DNA of 64,000 bases from positions 27,475,462 to 27,539,461 of the forward strand of contig NC_030851.1 of NCBI RefSeq assembly GCF_000208745.1, read 5' to 3'. Positions 11,613 through 23,151 of the stretch are shown one piece after another; positions within the stretch are counted from its first letter, which is position 1, and each line of letters starts with the position of its first letter. The stretch is from Theobroma cacao (Eukaryota; Streptophyta; Magnoliopsida; Malvales; Malvaceae). Below the pieces are notes generated by a model. That model did no database searches. It worked only from the letters and a program-made list of their open reading frames with translations, and was not told where the DNA came from. A program made the position numbers and the translations under genes.

Positions 11613-12766
11613 ATTCGTTGTCATATTTGACTTGCTTACGTATCATTGAAGCTTTCATTCTTCAAATGGTTCGTTGTGTATGGATTCATGATTTTCAAAT
11701 GATCAATCATTTAAGGGCTTGATGAGGGGTTTTTAATATGAATGGAACTAAATTGCATTGTTTTCAAACAAGTGCATCATGATTTTAAATTCTCCTTTGT
11801 TGTTGCTTGTTCCCTTCCTTGTTCACTCACTGGGTTTATACTCACCGTTTTCAATTTATGTTTTTAGATCACAAGGCAGCCGGTAACTAGGACGAGGTGT
11901 CCTTGTAGACTTATATCCATATTTTGGTAGGTGTCTTGGCATTCAGTAACTGTACATTCGTTCGAATCCCTTTGCTGGAAGTCGAGTATTATGTTGTTGT
12001 GTATAGATGAACCTAATGTAAATAGTTAAGATACATGTTGTAGACAATGTATATACACTTGTTTGGTATGCTAGTATGAGATGGCAAAGTGTAGTATTAT
12101 TTTGATTCTAAGTTATGAAATGTGACTTAGTAGTTTATGATGGAATGATAAACATGTCAGACTAATAGGCTTGCATGGGCTTAGTGGATTACGTCCATTG
12201 GGCCCATGCGCCGGTCATGGCCCAGAATTTGGGTCGTGATAGTTCGTGGACCCACGTGTCACTATAAATTAAATTTTATACTTTGGTTATTTGTATTATA
12301 GTACGTATGAATTTATTTAGCTTTTACGCTACAAAAATTATTTACCGGTAACTCTATAAATATTATTTTATAAGAAAATAGAATATTTTATTGAATATTT
12401 TTATTATATTCAAATAGTCATAATTTCATTTTAAATGAAGGTTTTAGACGTTTAAACTTACTTTTGATTATGAATTATGTGTTTTATACTCACATACTAT
12501 ATTTTTAGTTGGTTTCGAAATTTTCAGGAAAAAATGACCAAAATGCCCCTGTGAGACAAAAATCGTTTTTTTATTGATTTAAGTTGGAAATAGCTTAAAA
12601 TCTTTTAGAACATGATATTTGGCAATGGTTACTCACAGGGAAAATGAGAAACTGATATTAAAGCCTTACGGGATTCCGATTAACATTTTGGGGTAATGAG
12701 TGTCGATCGGGACACCGTGGCTGTTGTCACGGGCTCAATGGGAGTTATGGGTCTTGACAATTAGAG

Positions 12767-12778
12767 TGGTATCAGAGC
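12767..12778 (+). promoter_or_regulatory. C primer-binding site (initiator-Met tRNA type)
   Basis: TGGTATCAGAGC lies seven bases after the 5' LTR end. It is followed by three imperfect repeats of a TTTTGGTTTTAAAG-like phrase (12779-12830) and by tandem GTTAA units at about 12870-12893. Confidence 0.9.
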
Positions 12779-15700
12779 TTTTGGTTTTAAAGATCAAAGC
12801 TTTTGGTTTTAAAGATTAGAGCTTTTGGGTTTAAAGTTGTTTTAAATACTACGGTGTCAGTGTGGCCCAAGTTAAGTTAAGTTAAGTTAAGTTTGATAGA
12901 ATAGAATACGTGTATCTGCATATAGAATTTAAAGTTGTTTAGACTCGTTTTGTTTCTTCTTATAGATCTTATGGGAGCATAAGTCATAAACAGGGAGCTA
13001 TATGAACTCCTGTTCCCAGTAATCTACTTCCTTGTTAATGTCATGCAAAGGTCATAAGTAAGGCCGTTGTCCGGGTTTAAGATGCCACCCGTGACACGAG
13101 CCAGTGTTATAAAGATCATAAAACAAATGCTTCTAATGAAAGATTAATGAAATGATATATCCCTCTGATTAAAGATGGAGAAATTTGAAGTTGGACTAAT
13201 AGGCCGTGATAATTTATTCATTTGGTGGAGTTATAATTAAACTCATGGTTGTCAATTGGAAAAAGATTTAGGGACTATGGATTGTATTGGGGTTAATATA
13301 AAGGAGCACGTGTGATAATGGTAATAAGGGGCGCACTTTGATTAGAATGAATAGTGATGGTTGTAATTCACTTGGAATGTATAAATTAAGCATTGGGGTA
13401 AGAGTAAACCCATACTTATGTGCATGAAGATAAGAACACTATGTTAATTGAGCTTGTTATGCCCATATAAAAGTAGTGTTTGGATTTTGAAATATTTATC
13501 TATGAATATGTGTTGAATAGGTACAGTAGCTTAGAGGGAACTGGTGTTGATTTCAATTAAACGATTGTGAGATTTCAAGAATTGATTGGACCTATTATAG
13601 TTCATGGATATAAGTACGTGAATTAACTCGAGAATGAGTATCAATGATTACTATAATTGATGTGTGGTCATGAAGTAAGAAGTTAGTAAACAAATCTGCT
13701 CTAAGGATGAGCTTTAACTTTGCTATGCATAGTAGGGGGAGCCAAGGGATTAAAGGACTAGATGTGTAATTGGTAGCTTGAAGTTAAATGACTTGGAAAT
13801 GTCGAATCTATTCTAAATGCCATATGAAGTTCTATAATTGAGACTGATATACGAATTACTTGAAAGATCAATTTAAAATTTTATTCGGTTCAAAGAGTGG
13901 CCTATGATACGAATGATCAGTCTTGAAGGTGATCTCCCCAGAGTAAGGAATTTAGAAAATGTCGTTGTTTGGATATACTCTAAGAGAGAGAACTTTTGTA
14001 TCCTAAGTTTAGGACAACTTTGATCTTATGATCGTAAAGGCAAGGTGTAATAACTAAGTAAATTATTCACTTAAGAAATGTGATTGGTTATTGATGAATA
14101 AATTCAAGATCTTAACATTTAGTGGTATACAATTTGATAATTATGTATTTAAGAGTTATTTGGAGACAATTCCTTCATCAAATTTGCACTAAATGCTATG
14201 GTAAAGGCATATCAATGTTAATATGGAAATGTATCTAGGAATGATCTTAACATACCACCAAAGGAGAATTAACCATGTTGAAATTAATGTTCTAATAGTG
14301 TGCATATGATAGAAAGCTAGTTTGTAAGTTGTAGTTTTCATGATCATGAAATATATAAAGATTATCAATCTATGGACATACACTTGGAGTTGTAATTTAC
14401 AAGTTTGGAGTATTAAAGATATTATTAAATGGAATTAGCATTAGTTAAGGTACGTAAATCTTTTAATTAATTTCTGTGGAGTATGCATGATAATAGAATG
14501 GAGGAACATAGTGCCGTGATACTATATGGTGAAGTTACTATACAATATGGAAAGAGTATTCTGAAGTGGGATTTATTAATTGTTGACAAGTGTTATAGGA
14601 TGAGATGAATTTGAAAATATTGACTTTACCTATTATATGTGATAAGCACAAGAGGGTATAAATGGTTATGGAAATTGTGACGTAAGCTTGGAGGGAAACC
14701 AAACAGTTGAAAATGATTAGTGTAGTAACCTTAAATATAGATGAATAACATTGATTAAGTAAACTCCAACAGCCACCGTGCCGCGGTGCTAAGAAAACTT
14801 CATGTCTAGGACGCATGAATAAAATGAGACAGATGTGAAGTTGAACTTACGAGTTGACCTAAAGTCATTGATCTTGATTCTAAGTTTTGTTAACTGGAGT
14901 TTTAAGGTTTTGGAAGGTATAGATATGAATGAGTTAAAGTTGAAATGGTTAAAGGCGTTCCCTTGGGGGGGAAGGAGCAAAAGGTCTAGGGTTCGAAACT
15001 TGGCGAGAAGGTCCTGCAGGGCCTGTCAGCATGCCCTTAGGCGTGGAGTTTCGAGTAAGTCAAGTGATGGGGACCCAAACATAACAATACCTTAGAGTGG
15101 GCCCTGAAGGGGATGCCACATAAATGGCTAAGTTACGGGTTAAGTGATCACATGTTGTGAGACATAAGTTTAAGATAGATATCCCCAAGGATATACTCAA
15201 GAGAAGTTTTGCCATGGATCTCGTGAAAGCAAGCACTAAGTTATGTGATCATAAAAAGGAAGCCATAAGTTGAGAGTGATACTTGTATTAACTTTGAAAG
15301 GTACTTGAGGAGAATCTAGTTTTAAGTTTTGCAATTTCAAGTGTAATTTATAAATTGGCTAAGGGAGAATGATGTTATGTTCATATGAAAGAGTGGAACA
15401 AAGGATGATTGAAGTTGACCTTGATAATGAAGTCAGATAATGAAACTTTCCTAATATATTATGGAAATTGGAATTCGAAAATGCTTGAGGCATACATGAT
15501 TCAAATGAGTATGAGTTTTAAGTGACAAATCAATATTGGAATGCAAGAAGGATACAGGGAATGTAGAGGCATGAAGGATAATCGAGGAAAAAGGATGACT
15601 CTTAGGAATTGTGGTATTGCATAAGATGCAATGATCAAGTTAAGATAAATCTTTGAGGCATCAATGGGGTTATAAAGCATACACGCATAATAGATTATAA

Positions 15701-16717
15701 TTCAACGGCGATGACATTATGATGCAATGATATATAGTACAAGGAAACTTAAGCATATAAATGGAAATGATAAGAAGAGAGTAGAAGTATGTAAATGAAA
15801 TGGAACTATGCACAGGCATGATGAGAATTTGTATGAATTATGAAGATTATTCTGTTGAATCTTGGTTATGGATGGGAATGAACAAAGAGAAATTAGTCTG
15901 AAGGCATTTGAAAATAGAGACGCCGTATACATAATGAGGAATATGGACATTTAAATGTGCGTGTATACGTATGTGTGGAGTTAGTGATGTATCCAACTAA
16001 AATGAAGAATGGTTTTAGTGGTTCGAGATTTGAACTCAATATATTTGATGAGTTGAATAGATAATGTAATTGTCAAGAATCTTATCAGAAGTCGATTTAT
16101 GGTGACCTAAGGAATTTTGGGGAAATAGTTAAGGGAATGTAATCTATAGTGCGATTAAGCCACATGAGATGGATTAATAGGATTAAGAAGATTAAAATTT
16201 CCTAAATACAAGGTAAACATGAAGCATGTGGAAATAATTTAAGCCATTAATCTTCCCTAACGTTGAGGATATGTACAGGAATGAGTATGGCATGTTAATG
16301 ATACTGTAAACTACACAATATTGTATGAGGATGGAATGAATGAATGAAAGTTGAGAAGTTTTGATATGAAATGAAGTAATAAGATAGTGATTGGTATACC
16401 TAAATAAGTATAAAATGTGATCAAAATTGGTATGATCGAGATGGAGTTATGGTTCAAGTTTAATGATAGTAATAGAAGCATGCTTGGTGTCTCGATATAA
16501 AAGATCATAATTGTGAATATTACTGTTGATATGATTTTCAAGGATAATAATAGACATAAGTGAAGTACTCAAGTTAAATTGGAGGTAAATGAGGTGAACA
16601 AATCGAAATTCCCTATAAAAGGGAGGACATAAGAAGTCGAGCATTAGATGAGAAAATAATACCCTCACCTTTTCTCTCAATTCAGTAAATGAAATTTTGA
16701 GGTCAAAATTTTATTTT
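12779..16717 (+). other. C non-coding internal domain
   Basis: No reading frame of note is present on either strand. The leader (about 12915-12975, ending TTTCTTCTTATAGATC) matches the leader of B. From about 13700 to 15550 the sequence is homologous to B (34994 down to about 33753, minus strand). From about 15806 downward it is homologous to D (62880 upward, minus strand). Just before the polypurine tract (about 16640-16710) it resembles the chromodomain-proximal 3' end of pol in B, with stops. The polymerase core is therefore missing and a long shared non-coding segment stands in its place. What the segment does, if anything, cannot be read from the sequence. It contains a SINE-like insertion at 14943-15121. 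Confidence 0.65.
14943..15121 (+). mobile_element. tRNA-derived SINE-like insertion
   Basis: A GC-richer block of about 175 bp is absent from the aligned interiors of B and D. It has a box A-like TGGTTAAAGGCG (14946-14957) and a pol III box B-like GGTTCGAAAC (14990-14999), the usual promoter pair of tRNA-derived SINEs. Near-direct repeats AAATGGTTAA (14943-14952) and AAATGGCTAA (15122-15131) flank it and could be a target duplication. It has no poly-A tail. The ends are uncertain because box A overlaps the left repeat. Confidence 0.45.
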
Positions 16718-16730
16718 AAGGGGGGTAGTG
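16718..16730 (+). promoter_or_regulatory. C polypurine tract
   Basis: AAGGGGGGTAGTG stands just upstream of the 3' LTR, preceded by a T-rich TTTTATTTT box, as in B. Confidence 0.85.
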
Positions 16731-16731
16731 T

Positions 16732-19686
16732 TGTTAAGCCCGACTCTACAATATGTTTATTATGCCATTCTTACATAAGAATGCATGTTTGCTTACTTGG
16801 GTACCTCGAAATTTGTTAAAGGACGACAATGTCTCAAATGGTACAATTAAGTTGAATAAAGCCTCGAACTAGTCCAAATAGAGATTTTAAGATGAAATTG
16901 AGAATTTTAAAACACCAGAATGATTTAAACTAGTGATTCGAAGTTCGAGGACCGATTTGAAGTCAAATTGGAATTTTCATGACCTAGGGGCAAAATGGTC
17001 ATTTTGCCACTCGAGGTTAAAATTGGAATGTTGGAAGAAGTTTTTGATCAAAATTGACTATTTAGAATATAATTTGAGTTTGAGAAGTGAAAAATTTTAA
17101 TTTCGACATTTTTTCAAGCATAGGGACAAAATTATAATTTTACACCACCCAACAGTTGTCCAGCACATGGATTTTACCAAATATTATCATGGATAATTGA
17201 GGAAATTTATATGGTGGAGAGAGATTGCTTAATGGGTAAGTATGACACATGGACCAATGGGATGGTGACATGTGTCAAATTTTCATCTATTTATTATTTG
17301 GCTTAAAAATCAGCACATAACTCTCCCATATCATTCTCATAAGGCCGGCCAATGGAAGAAAAGGGAAGAAAAAGGAAGAACAAAACCCTAGGTGGAAAAA
17401 TTCAAGGGAAAAGTGTGAAAATTCAAGGAAACAAGTGACAAAAGGTAAAATTTTTCAATTCTAGCTTGTGATCTACCTTTCCTATGCATTCTTTTTCATT
17501 TTCCATGGTTGAGAATCAAGTTTGCATGAGGATACCCTTGCTGGCCGGACATGGGGGGAGGAGTTTCGATGCTTGATTTCGTTAGATTTCAACGTATTTT
17601 AGTGTTTTTAGTTAGTTAGTGTTGTGTAGCATGAAAAGCCAACATGAAAAATTCATTTTCTCCCATCACCCATCATTGGCCGAATTCTCCATGTGGAATA
17701 TTGATGATGATTTTGATTTTATTTCAAGTGAATTGGTTAGGAATTAGTGATTTATAGTGTGAGAATCAAGCTTGAAAAATTAGAGTGTTGATGCACCCAC
17801 CATGGCCGAATTTTCCAAGAGACAATGTGAGGATGATTTTGCCATATTTCAAGTTATTTAACTTGTGTTTCATGGTTTGGGGAATTTGAAGAAAAATGGA
17901 ATTATTGGAGTTGAATTGGACATATTGGCCAATTAATCGAGTGATAGATCGAATTAGGCCAATACCGTTTTATTTAGGTGCACAATTGAATTTGTGTAGA
18001 ACACCGTGTGTAGACGATAATTTGAACAATTTACATCCCATTTCATGCATTAGTAGAAAGCCTAAATTGGTTTTACAACGGTTTAGCACAAATGTAGTAA
18101 ATGGCTTATTGTGCATTATGTCTAGGTGGTGAGTTTTCTGGCAAAAGTAAAGAGATAGTACCCGAGGATCAAGAATCTGAGTACTCGAAATTTGACTCTC
18201 GAAATAGTGAGTAACCTTATCATCATCTTGATTATCTGAAGTGCATTTTAATTCGTTTTTGTGATTTTATGGAAAATGAGTTTAAATTGTAAATCTTTAT
18301 GTTTTATAAGCAAAATGTGATTAAATGAAATGATTTTATAAAATTGTCTTGAAATTGAATGATGGTTTTGAAAATGGAGTAATTGGAGACTAATTGCTGT
18401 GTTATAAATCATGGCTTGAATTGAATGGGTTATGATAATATTGGCATAAATGGTTGGATTTAGTAAATGTGTTGAAGATGTATGGACTGTTGATTTGCTT
18501 TGAGAGGCTGTAAAACAAAATAATTGCCATGTCATGCTGTTGAATTTTATTGAATTGGTGGGTTATATATTGGTTGCTGCAGTGGACAGGTTCCGTGAAC
18601 CAGCCTATTAGAGGGGCACGATAACCCTATTATATTCATACCTCAGTATGAGAGGCACGATTGGATAACTCCTAAGGTTAAAACTTTAGAGTTCACTTCA
18701 TGCCAAACCATCACATGAGGGTGAACTCAGCCAACGCTAAGGAACGACTATGTTTTCAAAATAAAAACATGATTTATGCGTACATAACTTTTTAACAACC
18801 TTGGCAGACTCAGTTGGGATAGTCCTCGGCCAAGGTATCCTTGATAACTGAGTATGAGAATGATTTTGGCACGAGCCAAACTTTTCAAGAAATCATAAGC
18901 CTCGTTGTTTATTTGGGTGAAATGAATCTATTTTATCTTATTAAAATGAGTTCGAAATGCTGTGAATCATTTTTATGCTAATCTATTTTATCTGTCTCCA
19001 TTTACTCAACTTTAGATTTTTTAGATGGTATTTGTTTACTCACTGGGATTATATAATCTCACCACTCTCCTTTCCATCCCTTTCAGGCTCAGGATAGTCG
19101 GTAGATAGCTCATTTCGTTGAAGGCTACAGTTGGACTTGCATCCTCAAAAACTGTAGGTTTACAGCTTTTAATACTTTTGGTCGTTCATGGGCCCACGTG
19201 TCACTGTAAATTAAATTTTATACTTTGGTTATCTGTATTACAGTATGTATGAATTTATTTAGCTTTTACGCTACAAAAATTATTTACCGGTAACTTTATA
19301 AATATTATTTTATAAGAAAATAGAATATTTTTATTATATTCAAAGTCATAATTTCATTTTAAATGAAGGTTTTAGATGTTTAAACTTACTTTTGATTATG
19401 AATTATATGTTTTATACTCGCATACTATATTTTTAGTTGGTTTCGAAATTTTAAGGGAAAAATGACCAAAATGCTCCTATGAGACAGAAATCATTTGTTT
19501 ATTGATTTAAGTTGGAAATAGCTTAAAATCTTTTAGAGCATGATATTTGGCAACGATTACTCACAGGGAAAATGAGAAACTGATATTAAAGCTTTGTGGG
19601 GTTCCGACTGACATTCCAAGTAATGAGTGTCGATCGGGACACCGCAACGGTTGTCATGGGCTTGATCGGAGTTTCAGGTCGTGATA
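16732..19686 (+). mobile_element. C 3' LTR (2955 bp)
   Basis: It starts TGTTAAGCCCGAC and ends GGTCGTGATA, followed by the AAATA duplication. It is similar throughout to the 5' LTR with scattered substitutions and small indels; about 25 bases of the 5' LTR near 7500 are missing near 17120. Confidence 0.87.
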
Positions 19687-19837
19687 AAATAATAAATAAA
19701 TCTAATTTAACTACTAGACCTAAGATTATAATATCCCATAATACTTCATCTGATTATTGTCTCTCTCTCTTAACTTAGTTTAATGGATTAAAATTCTAAC
19801 TTGGAGTCCTAAATTATTTACAAGTATCTATTGAGTT

Positions 19838-22817
19838 TGTCACGACCCGGTACTCTCATCGAGTTAGTGACAATCGTTGCGATGTCTCGATGGACATTCA
19901 TTACCCGGAATGCCATCTGAAACCTCGCAAGGCTTTCGCATCAGTTTTACTTCTCCTCTATGGGCAACAGTTATTAAATATCATGTTTTAAAAAAATATA
20001 GACTATTTCCAAATCAAACCGATCAAAAAGTAATTTATACTACACAGGAGTATTTTGGTTATTTAACCCAAAATTTTTAAACTTTGGTAAAAATATGATA
20101 TACGAGTAATAAGCATCCATTTCATATCTAAAAATAAGTTTCGTTGTCTAATTCATCAATTTAAACTGAAATTATAGCTATTCAAATTAAATAAAAATAT
20201 TAAATAAAATATTTCATATTCTTATAAAATAATATTTATAGAACTCTGTGTAAATAATTTTTGTAGTATAAAAGCAAAAGAAATTCATACATACAGTGGT
20301 ACACGTAGCCAGGTATACAAAATATTCTACAATGACATGTGGGCCTCCAAAATAACCAAAATAAACACGACTGTAAACCTGCTATTTCTAAGGGTGCGAA
20401 TCTAACAGCAAACCCTTGACAAAATCGACGGTCTACAGACTTCCCTGAGCTTGAAATGGTTGAAAGAAGGGGTGATTTTTTATAAACCCAGTGAGTAAGC
20501 AAATTTCATCTAAAACATTTAAAGTCGAGTAAATGGAGACAATTTAAAACATCTCAGTATAATATGATTCATAATACCAAATCTCATTTCAACCCATATC
20601 AATCACTTACATTTCATCAAATACAATCAACAAGGCTTATGATTCTCTTAAAAATTTAGCTTGTGCCAAAACTCATACTCGGTGACACCTTGGCTCGGGC
20701 ATCCAACCGAGTCTGCCAAGGCTGTTAAAATAACATATGCACATAAAACAAGTTTTTTCCGTTTAAAACACAACCGTTCCTTGGCGTTGACTGAGTTTCA
20801 CATTCACGTGGTGGTTCGGCATGAAGTGAACTCAAACGTTACCTTAGGGGATACCCTCCGCGCCTCTCGTACCAAGGTAAAATATAACGGGGTTTACCGT
20901 GCCTTTCTCATAGGCTGGTCCACGAAAACCTGCCCACTGCAATAAGCTAATCAATTATCCCACCAAATCAATAAAAATTTCGACAATATGGCATTGCTAA
21001 TATGATATTACCCAGCTTGTGTCACGGCAAAACAAAACAGTTTATATATTCCACACAAAACACAAATTCAGCCATGCTTGCCATCACATTGTCATAAGCC
21101 ATCAATTCAAACCATATGTCAAAACATATATATAACACAAGTATACAGTCTCCACTTACTCAATTTCCAAAACTAGTATTCAATTTCAAAACAAGTTATA
21201 AATCTCATTTCGTTTAATCAACACTTCAATTATAAAACATAATAGTTTGCAATTTAAATTCATTTTTCTTTAAAACATAAAAACGAGTATAAACTACTTT
21301 AGATAGTTAAGACGAAAGTCTGATTACTCACAATAACGGGAGTATGGAGTACTCCTATTCTTGATCCTCAGGTACGATATCCTTACCGTTACCAGAGGGC
21401 TCACCACCTATGCATAATACACGACACGTAATTCAATATATTTGTACCAAACTATTATAAAACTATTTCAGGCTCTATACGAATACATGAAATTGAATGA
21501 AAAGTGTCTGAATAATCACTTAAAGACGGTGTTCTACGTAGGTTCGATTGTGATCGGAATGAATTTGTATTCGACCAAATTCGAACTATACACCATTGAT
21601 TTAACCAAAACATTCGATTCAACTCCAAATATAAATATTACACTCCCAATAATCTAATACACCAAAGCTTTACAATGAACTTGATTTTCTCAATGTTGTT
21701 CATATCGTTTACTAAAGGAACCATACGTCTCCATAATCGTTTTCAATATCCGCCACCACAATTCATCAAATATGAGCTAAATAACATGAGATATAACAAG
21801 ATTCATCATCAATATGTCCTTTAGTAAATTCAGCCAAGGAGGATTGTGAAGAGTATGTGATTTTCTTGCTTGTTTTTCATGCCAAACATCATCAAACAAC
21901 TAAAAACACTAAGATATCATGAAATCTTGCCAAATTCATCACCAAAACTTCTCTCTCTAGGTTTGGCCAGCAAAGGTTCCCTCTTGAAAACTTGAATTTT
22001 AGCCATGGAGAATGAAAAAGAATGCATGGGAAAGGTAGATCACAAGCTAAAATTAAAAAATCTTACCTTTACTTGCTTGATTCCTTAAATCCAACAATTT
22101 CTCTTGAATTTTTCCTTCCTAGGGTTTGTTCTTCTCTTTTTCTCTTTGTTCCCTTGCTCGGCCGGCCATAAGAATGAAATGGGAGAAGCTTAAGTTGAGC
22201 TTAGAAAGGCAATTATAAAAATATTAAAACTTGACATGTGTCACCATGTGATTGGCCCATGGTTAATAACTTAACCATTAAGAAATCTCTCACCACCACA
22301 TAATTATTCCATAATTATCCAAAGTATAAAGTGATAATAGGTGAAATTCATGGGCTTAACAAGTGTCATGGTGGTGTAAAATTTCAATTTCGTCCTCATG
22401 GACACATGAAATGACCATTTTGCCCTTATACTCGAAAAATGTTAGAATTGAAAATTTTCACTCTAGAATTTCAAATTATGCTCCAAATAGTCAAACTTGG
22501 TCAAAAATCTCATCCAGCATTCCAATTTTGCCCTTGGATGGCAAAATGACCATTTAGCCTTTATGTTATGAAAATTCCCGATCAAACTCCAAATCGATCC
22601 TCGAACTTCGAATCACCATATTAAGACATTCTAAGATTCAATAACTCTCAAATACATCGTAAAATCTTTATTTGGTCTAGTTCGAGGCTTTAATCAACTT
22701 AATTGAACCACTAGGTACAATACCGACTTTTAATAATTTTCAATGCATTCACTTATGCATACATTCTATCAAGCGCATAAATGACAAGACAAGTATATTA
22801 TAGAGCTAGGCTTGACA
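19838..22817 (-). mobile_element. B 3' LTR (2980 bp)
   Basis: On the minus strand it starts TGTCAAGCCTAGC and ends GGGTCGTGACA, related to the C LTR but diverged. It keeps a 262-bp segment (22308-22569) that is missing from the B 5' LTR. Confidence 0.87.
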
Positions 22818-22836
22818 ACACTGTCCCTCTTAAAAT
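22818..22836 (-). promoter_or_regulatory. B polypurine tract
   Basis: The minus strand reads TTTTATTTTAAGAGGGACAG before the LTR, matching the C tract. Confidence 0.75.
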
Positions 22837-22849
22837 AAAATTTTGACCT

Positions 22850-23151
22850 CAAAATTTCACTTGCCGGACTCGAAAAAAGATGGGGGTATTGTCTTCTCAT
22901 CTGATGCTCAACTTCACACGTCATCTCTTACATCCGAGTATTCTTCCACAATACTTTAACCATTGGGATGCTCTTAATGCTCAACACTCGATCCTTTCGA
23001 TCTAGAATACGTACAGGTTGCACCTCAAACTTTAAAATTTCTTGCAACTCAATCGGAGGTGCCTCAAGGATGTGGGAGGGATCAGGTACATACTTCTTCA
23101 GCATCGAGATGTGGAAGACATTGTGAATCTGATCCAACTCCGGGGGTAATT
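22850..23151 (-). pseudogene. B pol 3' end: integrase C-terminus and chromodomain
   Basis: Minus-strand codons from 23151 read LPPELDQIHNVFHISML, then KKYVPDPSH, a short linker and a chromodomain-like segment (VRILDRKDRVLSIKSIPMVK, then VLWKN). After a TAA at 22928-22930 the frame continues through HQMRRQYPHLFSS to about 22850. These are the usual last domains of chromovirus pol; the chromodomain is thought to guide integration to chromatin marks. About seven upstream codons lie at 33733-33753, beyond element A, and read AYRLE joined to LPPEL. Further upstream the coding frame stops abruptly and the non-coding segment shared with C begins. Confidence 0.75.

Larger units (their letters stand above)
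9586..12241 (+). mobile_element. Solo LTR of the A (Tekay-like) family
   Basis: It starts TGTGAAACCTTGACC and ends GGGTCGTGATA. It matches the LTR of element A read on its own sense strand (A LTR starts TGTGAGACCCTG and ends GGGTCGTGACA). It is flanked by GTTCA (9581-9585) and GTTCG (12242-12246), a target duplication with one change, lying inside the C LTR. With no internal region or second LTR it is a solo LTR left by LTR-LTR recombination. It is clearly diverged from A, so it is a different, older insertion. It carries the 43-bp minisatellite and the CTGCAG palindrome array. Confidence 0.85.
7103..12759 (+). mobile_element. C 5' LTR, interrupted by solo LTR
   Basis: It starts TGTCAAGCCCAAC and ends GGTCTTGACA. 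The pieces 7103-9585 and 12247-12759 match the 3' LTR in order; the intervening part is the A-family solo LTR. Short ORFs here (for example 8182-8529) recur in the other LTR copies but show no domain and are treated as chance. Confidence 0.87.
7103..19686 (+). mobile_element. Element C: non-autonomous Ty3/gypsy-like LTR element
   Basis: It is flanked by a perfect AAATA duplication (7098-7102, 19687-19691). The LTRs are 7103-12759 (net about 3.0 kb after removing a nested solo LTR) and 16732-19686. An initiator-Met-type primer site (TGGTATCAGAGC, 12767-12778) and a polypurine tract (16718-16730) fix plus orientation. The 4-kb interior has no ORF above about 90 codons and no recognisable gag, protease, RT or integrase core, apart from a decayed trace of the pol 3' end before the tract. 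It is related to B and D (both minus) and to the solo LTR in E. The layout, long LTRs around a conserved non-coding interior, resembles what is called a LARD. Confidence 0.87.

Noticed and set aside
12767..12778. TGGTATCAGAGC matches as tRNA gene fragments (also 30971, 35782, 40563)
   Set aside because: Each is only the 12-base primer site next to an LTR. No tRNA cloverleaf surrounds them.
14538..15950. Several 60-90 codon ORFs in the C interior as remnants of a captured gene
   Set aside because: They are on both strands, AT-rich and without motifs, and the aligned B and D sequences do not keep the frames.
21442..21657. ORFs at 21442-21657 and 37406-37621 that look conserved
   Set aside because: They are equivalent positions in the two B LTRs and antisense to the element; conservation only reflects LTR identity.
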